A stretch of 64,000 bases of DNA, from positions 2,914,001-2,978,000 of the forward strand of contig JAJEKV010000064.1 in assembly GCA_021234155.1 (NCBI GenBank), given 5' to 3'. The notes beneath the pieces are model-generated. The model searched no databases. It had not been told where the DNA came from and saw only the letters and a program-made list of their open reading frames with translations. The stretch comes from Isoetes taiwanensis. Taxonomy: Eukaryota > Streptophyta > Lycopodiopsida > Isoetales > Isoetaceae. A program made the translations under genes and the position numbers. Positions 57,991-64,000 of the stretch are shown in pieces; the stretch's first letter is position 1, and every line of letters begins with the position of its first letter.

Positions 57991-58147
57991 AAATGTAAGA
58001 CCAAAATCCATAACTTTTTGCACAATTGTTCTTTATCCTTATCAATGAATCTTAAAAGCTTTCTCTATACCGCCCTTGCCCCCTCCAAGCCAGATCGTTT
58101 GCTCTAAGCAACAGATAAAACAACCATCTCTTCAAATTGCTACTAAA

Positions 58148-58175
58148 GCCCGGCAACGCCGGGCACTATAACTAG
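58148..58175 (+). mobile_element. Helitron 3' terminus
   Basis: GCCCGGC-AAC-GCCGGGC is a perfect 7-bp hairpin 7 bp before CTAG, followed by T. This is the standard Helitron 3' end (subterminal hairpin, CTRR, insertion before T). The 5' TC end was not located, so the element length is unknown; it may include the LINE tail just upstream. Confidence 0.72.
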
Positions 58176-58830
58176 TATGTTATTAATCATGCATAAATTG
58201 AATAATATGATTGATTAGGAATATATGCATTTGATTGAACTTAATAATTTTCTTAATCACATTCACATGCATACTATAATTGATCATCTTTTTTTTTTTT
58301 GACGACATTTGAACTCTAAACAATTGGTATTCGCTTCGATGAAGAGAAATGTTCGCGGCGACCTTGGCCGTCACAATAAATTTCCTCTATTACCTAAGTT
58401 ACATCATATATATTCTAAACGAGGTGCACCCTGGACTACCACAGTCGTTGGATTCGTCGATCCTACGACCCAGATCATATGTTGGGGCCTCTGGCCGCCT
58501 CTCGTTTCGCTTATAGTCATTTATGATTGGAGGCACCTATGATTTTGAAATATGAAATACGATTTCCCCTAAGGTTTTGAGGGAATATCGAACCTCTATA
58601 CGTCTTTGCCTAAGATTTTAGAATATGAAATACGAGGGCTCGAACCTCTACCAAAATAACTCTGTGTCCTAATAAGACTACTTTAACCAATATACCCAGT
58701 GAGTTAATGTGATTATTTTTTATCTTGAATCTATGTTTTTTTTTATAACAACTTATTCAATTTTTTGGGGGTGTATGGTCTATGGTTTCAGGAATTGTAA
58801 TGTTTACATCCATATCAAATCCCCCTGGAA
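58176..58830. other. No gene recognised
   Basis: AT-rich spacer with a T-tract at 58290 and repeated GATTTTGAAATATGAAATACGA-like phrases (58543, 58614). Confidence 0.45.
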
Positions 58831-58854
58831 CCCCCTGTTATTTTGCTACATATT
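58831..58854. mobile_element. ~176-bp element family, terminal fragment
   Basis: CCCCCTGTTATTTTGCTACA plus TATT matches the end of the copies at 10704 and 33870 (inverted). The remainder of the element is absent. Confidence 0.5.
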
Positions 58855-59002
58855 GATACTAATGGTAGTAAATATTTTTACGTGTATAATAATACGACAA
58901 GTGCCATCGTTGCCATGCACTCCCATACTAGCGTATCCTTGTGCAGCCACCACCCATAGGCTCTCCACATGTAGGCTACCTACGTGGTATGCATGTGTCT
59001 GT

Positions 59003-59065
59003 GACGACCCTCTTCATATTATACCCATGCGACGACCATATGGGTATAATATGAAGATGGTCATC
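59003..59065. repeat. 26-bp near-perfect inverted repeat with an 11-nt loop
   Basis: The left arm 59003-59028 (GACGACCCTCTTCATATT + ATACCCAT) pairs with 59040-59065 with two mismatches. The stem would be stable as RNA or cruciform. Confidence 0.85.
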
Positions 59066-59606
59066 ATAGTGTCGAGTCACGCATATACTAACCTTGTAGA
59101 TGTCATCTAGGTGACATGTACTGTGATGTGGCAGTATGAGATACGTATTCATGGCATATAATATACTGGAACATCACAATTGCAGGGCTTGGGCACACAT
59201 CCTTCTCTCACGTATGGTTCACCCCACGCGTAGAGGCTCGAGTGTGTTGCACAACCTATGCCCAAGTTGGTAGAAGATTGGCACAAAAGCAGATGTATTG
59301 GTATAAATCCATAGACAACGTTTGTCAGGCAGGAAAATACAGTCATGAACATAGGGAGTGTTTTTGCCTTAATCTGGAATTTATTGTCGAGGAATGTCTT
59401 GCGAGGTTCCTAACTTGGCCTATACAAATAAACTTATACTTAACACATTTACTAAACTATATCCTTTTTTGGCATCTTGATATTTCACCCACAATGAACT
59501 CAACCTTGAAATTGACATCACCGAATGTAAAGCTTCAAATTTACAATAGTCATGCTTTAAATAAAAGCAATAGAGTTTTGGGCCAAATTAATCGGAAGGA
59601 ATATAT

Positions 59607-60003
59607 AGCCTTGCTTGATGCAAATGGAGTTATGGCATCACAATCTCTGGTAGCATTTACCGGAAGTGTTAGAAAAACATTTACATGAATGGAGCAATAC
59701 GAAGCTTGCAATAGCCAGAGGCTTGCCAACGTGAATCTGAGACTACCCTAGCCTGCATAGCCTTGCCTATTTTTGCTCCATTAAAAACCCTATTTCTCGT
59801 CATAAGGCATGTTTATGCTCCATGGTGGTCTAGATGCATTTGCCATAGCCACATCTGCACCCCCCAAATGCAGCCCGCAATTACCATCGCTGGAAAATGC
59901 CCAGGAGTGTATTACGTTTTGATATTTTCCGGCCTTCGGATTCTGGTCGGAAAAAATATCTCGACGGAGCCGCCAGCCTCGACAGTGCAACTCGCTGCTC
60001 CAG
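59607..60003. repeat. Large tandem duplication, copy 1
   Basis: From CTTGCTTGATGCAAA through GGAGCAATACGAAGCTTGC and CTAGCCTGCATAGCCTTGC to ATATCTCGACGGAGCCGCC. It matches 60245-60690 with about 10% differences and an indel of ~35 bp near 59890. Confidence 0.88.
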
Positions 60004-60244
60004 AACGACGAGTCGACGGGGATGCCGATTTGATGTTGTTGGAAGTAAGTATGCGTATGTGTTCTGAAGGTTTATCAGGTTAATGATTTCTTTTATCATA
60101 TTCGAGCGTTTGATGCAGCCAGATGTTGTTTGGTATATGTTTTGAAGTTTTATTAACGACTTCTTTATTCATACTAGCGTGTTTTTGCAGCAAACCCTTG
60201 GTTTTCGCCTTAAAACGTTTGACAAACTCAAGAATATGCACAAC

Positions 60245-60690
60245 CTTGCTTGATGCAAACGGAGTCTTTGCATCACAACATCTGGTAGCATTTACCAGAA
60301 CTGTCAGAAAAACATTTACATGGATGGAGCAATACGAAGCTTGCCATAGCCAGAGCCTTGCCAACATGAATCTGAGACTACCCTAGCCTGCATAGCCTTG
60401 CATGTTTTTGCTCCATTAAAAACCCTGTTTCTAGTCATAAAGCCTGTTTATGCTCCATGGCGGTCTAGATGCATTCGCCATAACCGCATCTGCATCCCCC
60501 AAATGCAGAGAAAGCCCGCATCCACCATCGCTGTTCAGCGAAAAAAATCTCCAGCTGGAAAATGTTTTCTGTACGTAATTCGCCCACGAGTGTATTACGT
60601 TTTGATATTTTCTGGCCGTCGGATTCTGGTCAAAAAAAATATCTCGACGGAGCCGCCAGCCTCGACAGTGCACTCGCGGCTCCACCGCTC
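60245..60690. repeat. Large tandem duplication, copy 2
   Basis: Second copy of the 59607 unit (period ~638 bp). A further inverted hairpin GATTATGAGAT-TTC-ATCTCATAATC follows at ~60759-60783. Coding frames in the two copies are not conserved between them. Confidence 0.88.
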
Positions 60691-60929
60691 CTGCGCCGCC
60701 TCGAATTTTTACCGGCCGGAATCTCTTCGGCCAGAAAATTATGTAATACATAATAGCGATTATGAGATTTCATCTCATAATCTTCTGCTTTGAAGATGAT
60801 CTGGAAATTATTCTGTTGCAAGGCTAGATACAATCTTATTTCATTAGTGGATCCTGCATGCTGTCTACGAAAAGGAATAGTTTCGTTAGTTTCTCAGCTT
60901 TCATTCACTTGTGAACACTTTGAAGGTAG

Positions 60930-61545
60930 AGTTAAACATTACCTTGTCAATGACGTGATTTGCACCAGTCTCGTAGTTCACGGGGCGGTCAACTGTCTGG
61001 CTTGCTTCTACCACCTACAAAATAAATATAAGTCAAGATCTTACAAAATGTGGTGAAAACATATTTTAAAGCTCACCTGAGACATCCAGATCCTGATAAA
61101 ATAGTACTGCAGTCCATGATGTACCTGAGGAAAACAAAATGTTTCAACATAGTTCTATTAAGGGTAGCGTTGCTCAAAAATGGCATTTATGTTACTAACC
61201 TTGGATATGTTATAGAGCCTTTAAATGGCTGTATGCATTCATCAACAGTTATTTCCTGCCATAAAAGTCATAGAAAACTTAGAAGTAGTTCGAAGAACAA
61301 ACCCTTCACCTAAAAATCTGCAATGGTAGACCTTGTGACAATGCTCCCTTATCAGAAACCTACTTTCTGGAAAGATCCACCTACAATTCCAATCTTCCTG
61401 TTTAGCTATCATTGGCATTGCAGGACATGCATGTGATTAAAAAAAAAACATTGCATACCTTGAATACTGTTGCCTGGTTGTCATTGGGTTTGGTGCCTTG
61501 TTTCATTAACTGGAGGTGCTCTTGTTTCCTTAGCTCTAGTGAAAG
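60930..61545 (-). other. Possible exons of an unidentified minus-strand gene
   Basis: Segments bounded by splice-like signals: 61541-61465 (acceptor TTTCTTTCACTAG, reading QEHLQLMKQGTKPNDNQAT, donor GTATGC); 61256-61201 (acceptor ATGGCAG, reading EITVDECIQPFKG); 61124-61075 (between CCTCAG and GTGAGC); 61018-60947 (reading VVEASQTVDRPVNYETGAN, donor GTAATG). The VDECIQPFKG phrase resembles the catalytic DE...FKG segment of PiggyBac-type transposases, but the flanking pieces do not fit clearly. The exon grouping is conjecture. Confidence 0.28.
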
Positions 61546-61626
61546 AAAAAAGGGAATGGTTAAAGCATGATTAAATGACAGACCTGAGCTTATTCTGTAG
61601 GTGGCAGAGAAATAAAATGTCCTCCT

Positions 61627-62034
61627 GCATTGTTCGTGCCTCTCGTTTTGATGAACGTGGACATTTATTACTCAAAAGAATACAAAGAGTACATGGGGGA
61701 CTCAAAACCCAGTGGAGAAGATATCCACTAGAGCAACACTACCCACCACATACATAACATAGAAAAGCAGAGCATACAGATCACCATGAGCACAACTGTT
61801 TGCTATGAGTAGGTGTGAATCTGAAGATATTGTTCCCAAATGACACTTTTGATGTCATCCTTCAAGGAAGAACATTTGTACGCCTTCACAATGCGACTAC
61901 GGGCATCGCGAAGCACTTGCATATCTGAAAAGAGCTGTCCCTTGAAGATGAGGAGATTTCGTCTCTTCCAGATGGACCAGATGATCCAAGCAGATGCTAA
62001 GTGGAAAGCCCTCTTTGGCATTGTTCGTGCCTCT
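61627..62034 (-). mobile_element. LINE family B, 374-bp 5'-truncated copy with 17-bp target duplication
   Basis: The minus-strand frame 62021-61803 reads KRAFHLASAWIIWSIWKRR and KAYKCSSL, equal to the last part of LINE family B. It is followed by the same 3' UTR as at 57838. GCATTGTTCGTGCCTCT flanks both sides exactly (61627-61643, 62018-62034). The element proper is 61644-62017 with a very short A tail. Confidence 0.93.
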
Positions 62035-62939
62035 ACATCTGTTCAAAGGATGATTTGGGAAATTAGCATATAACTCGCATCACGGTTAACTATAAGTCAG
62101 GAAAATATTAGAAAAATAAATAGCATAGTATAGATGATTCAATGCGTCAGGAGTTGGTCAAATCGTCAAACTGAACTGCCTAATACTACTCTAGAAAAAA
62201 TATTGTGACGGGCCTTAATTTCCATAAATAGATGGCAATCAAACTGTTGTAAAGGGCAGAAGAAGCAAATGTATTACTTTATTAGAAAGGTCCAGCACTG
62301 CAATGACAGGCAAAAGAAGTAGAAAGTAGATGTAATTGCTTTTAATTCGCAAGAAAAATGGAAAAATAGAAGCTTAAATTTCTGAACAGAGTTCTTCGTG
62401 TCATGGCATAATCAAATCTGAGATGATATAATTCATTATCATGGTTAGTACTACTAATCTGTGTTTGAAGGGCTTCTGAAATAGCTTACTGTCCATGTAA
62501 GCCACTAAAAGGTCCTCTGCAGCTTCTCTATAGGCCACTAAAAGGTCCTCTATAGCTCATCAAATTTACCGTTCTTGACAAAATGTTTAACTGAGAAGAA
62601 CAAAATGTAATAAATGCTAAACAAAGGCATAAAGATGTACAGGTCTTTAGAATAATATAAGTGATGGCAAAATACCTCTTTTCCTGCAAAGAACAGTAGG
62701 CAGACAGGCCATTTTCTTCAAGCAAGTAATCAAGTTAATAATCCCAGATGCCTTAAAGAACGTTTATGCAAGTGAACAAAGAAGAAAAACCTGAGCAAAA
62801 CAGAAGTTAAACGCATGCTTAATGAACATTAAACCCTAGGGCTAGCAGAGAATGCACCTTAGAAGCCAACACAGCAACTCTCGTCCTACAGTTGTGAGAA
62901 ACATCCGCTAGAAAGCGAAATCGGCCATGTACATTCAGA
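62035..62939. other. No gene recognised
   Basis: AT-rich; AAAGGTCCTCTRYAG phrases at 62508 and 62538 are a short tandem. Nothing else supported. Confidence 0.5.
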
Positions 62940-62964
62940 TATGAATCATCAAGAGTGTGCAAAC

Positions 62965-63060
62965 CTTGGCATGCTCCGCCATAGCTGCAGAACCCCTAAA
63001 TCGTGTTGCAGATCTTGACCTGCTCTGCCATAGCTGAAGAACCCCTAAATCGCTAGAGCA
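62965..63060 (-). repeat. Imperfect tandem with ATGGC start-like sites
   Basis: Minus strand CGATTTAGGGGTTCT(K)CAGC then TATGGCRGAGCA occurs twice, ~63 bp apart. Each would begin MAE. The second (MAEHAK) reaches a GTTTGC donor-like site, so this could be a first exon, but no downstream coding exon can be joined with confidence. Confidence 0.35.
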
Positions 63061-63591
63061 AGAAGAACAGAGCTACCAATTCAGATTTGCGATTGAATAA
63101 TGGGCTAATCGTTCCTTAGGCCTCCCAGTTTACTCTTGCTTGATTCCTTTGTTTCTGTAACCAGTGGTTTGCCGCTTGTGATATCAACACCTTTCTTATC
63201 GGTGCTATTGAAAAAGTCTAAACCAATATTGATCTTAGGGTTTCGAAGGGACAGAGATTACCTGCACCTTTGAACGTTATCGACCAACATCATCTCGATG
63301 CATTCGCTTGAACCTGGTTTAGCCTGTGGTAGTGATCTTTCAATATTGGGTTACTATCCTCGAATTTATTTGCTGGTAATTCCAGAGTATTGGTCTTACA
63401 TGTTTCCTTTTGCTTCTGAAGGACCGGCCCCATAGTCTTCATCTATGGCCAAACAAAGCAAAAACATTAGCAGACATGGCCGCTCCACTTGCGGCTGCAG
63501 ATATGGTCGCCCGATCCTTGGGATAAAATCTCAACTCTTTGCCTTTGATCGTAGTAAGATAATCTCGGCCGTCTGCATTAAATCATGACTG

Positions 63592-63763
63592 AATCTAAAC
63601 CGCCCAAATTAGGGCTCGATGCACTACACACTTACACCAAAACATTATAATACAAGAAATTTATCGCGGCGGCCGCAAATCTAAACCGCCCAAATTAGGG
63701 CTCGATGCACTACACACTTACACCAAAACATTATAATACAAGAAATTTATCGCGGTGGCCGCC
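63592..63763. repeat. 86-bp tandem duplication
   Basis: AATCTAAACCGCCCAAATTA starts units at 63592 and 63678, virtually identical up to TTATCGCGG(C/T)GGCCGC. It is recent. Confidence 0.93.
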
Positions 63764-63842
63764 GCCGCGAACATTTCTCTTCTCCAACCCGCTGCAAAAG
63801 AAGTTTTGTGCTAAGTCGAATAGATCTCAATTCTGGACTATT

Positions 63843-63918
63843 GCAGGAGTTGAACCTGCTCTATTGCCATCTATTTTGTGCCAGTAATATAGACAGGTGC
63901 TATAACCGACACCATGGG
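63843..63918 (-). tRNA. tRNA-like sequence with a perfect T arm
   Basis: The minus strand reads GTCGGTTATAGCACCTG at the 5' side. Towards the 3' side, GCAGG-TTCAACT-CCTGC is a perfect 5-bp T stem with a 7-nt loop and a box-B-like GGTTCAACTCC, then AATAGTC and CA. The acceptor pairs about five of seven positions. The D and anticodon arms are irregular, so I read it as a tRNA relic or SINE head; the isoacceptor is not called. Confidence 0.3.
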
Positions 63919-64000
63919 ATTCCTATTATTCTCTGTCTCCTCTCTTCTTTTCATAAAAACCTATGTTTATATGGTTTTCCTGACGAAACTTGGGAAGTAA

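Overview
The window looks like nuclear DNA from a land plant with a large, repeat-rich genome. The evidence is GT-AG introns in compact genes, a telo-box (AAACCCTAA) plus TATA promoters, chromodomain Ty3 retrotransposons, a plant-type Helitron end, plant LINEs with a zf-RVT domain, a DUF659 transposase relic and a DUF7869 relic. A non-seed vascular plant such as a fern is my guess; this is inference, not proof.

Only two genes look intact, both on the minus strand and both with exon phases that join cleanly: a six-exon aldo-keto reductase (3961-5286, 278 aa) and a seven-exon Crooked-neck/CLF1 splicing factor (19392-22102, 707 aa). Most of the rest is mobile DNA and pseudogenes.

Layout. 0.2-0.8 kb: DUF7869 relic. 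4.0-5.3 kb: aldo-keto reductase. 5.5-8.2 kb: first copy of a ~2.7-kb segmental duplication carrying an unprocessed DEAH13/DHX37-like helicase pseudogene; the second copy is at 41.5-44.1 kb. 8.8-10.35 kb: a 1.5-kb LTR followed by an initiator-Met-tRNA primer-binding site. 10.5-16.7 kb: a cluster with four copies of a hairpin repeat, foldback elements, and a striking histone H3-like gene (14774-15915) with a ~245-residue insertion in its N-terminal tail, now broken by two stops and one frameshift. A second promoter of the same style follows without a body. 19.4-22.1 kb: CLF1. 22.2-38.7 kb: one large composite insertion with a CTACT target duplication. It is a tandem LTR-internal-LTR-internal-LTR chromovirus derivative whose internal regions are inverted duplications of pol. 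Its middle LTR is split by a TIR element, which is split by a 9.4-kb dual-RNase-H Ty3-type retrotransposon, one of whose LTRs carries a further ~175-bp insertion. 46.6-47 kb: tandem repeats with tRNA-like pieces. 48.9-57.6 kb: two LINE lineages, a LINE endonuclease fragment and a DUF659 relic. 57.8-64 kb: short LINE copies, a Helitron 3' end, a long hairpin, tandem duplications, possible exons and a tRNA-like sequence.

The two most unusual items are the H3-like histone with a giant acidic, basic and AT-hook-bearing tail, and the retrotransposon array whose internal regions would form long double-stranded RNA if transcribed. I see no operon-like or pathway grouping; gene neighbours are unrelated.
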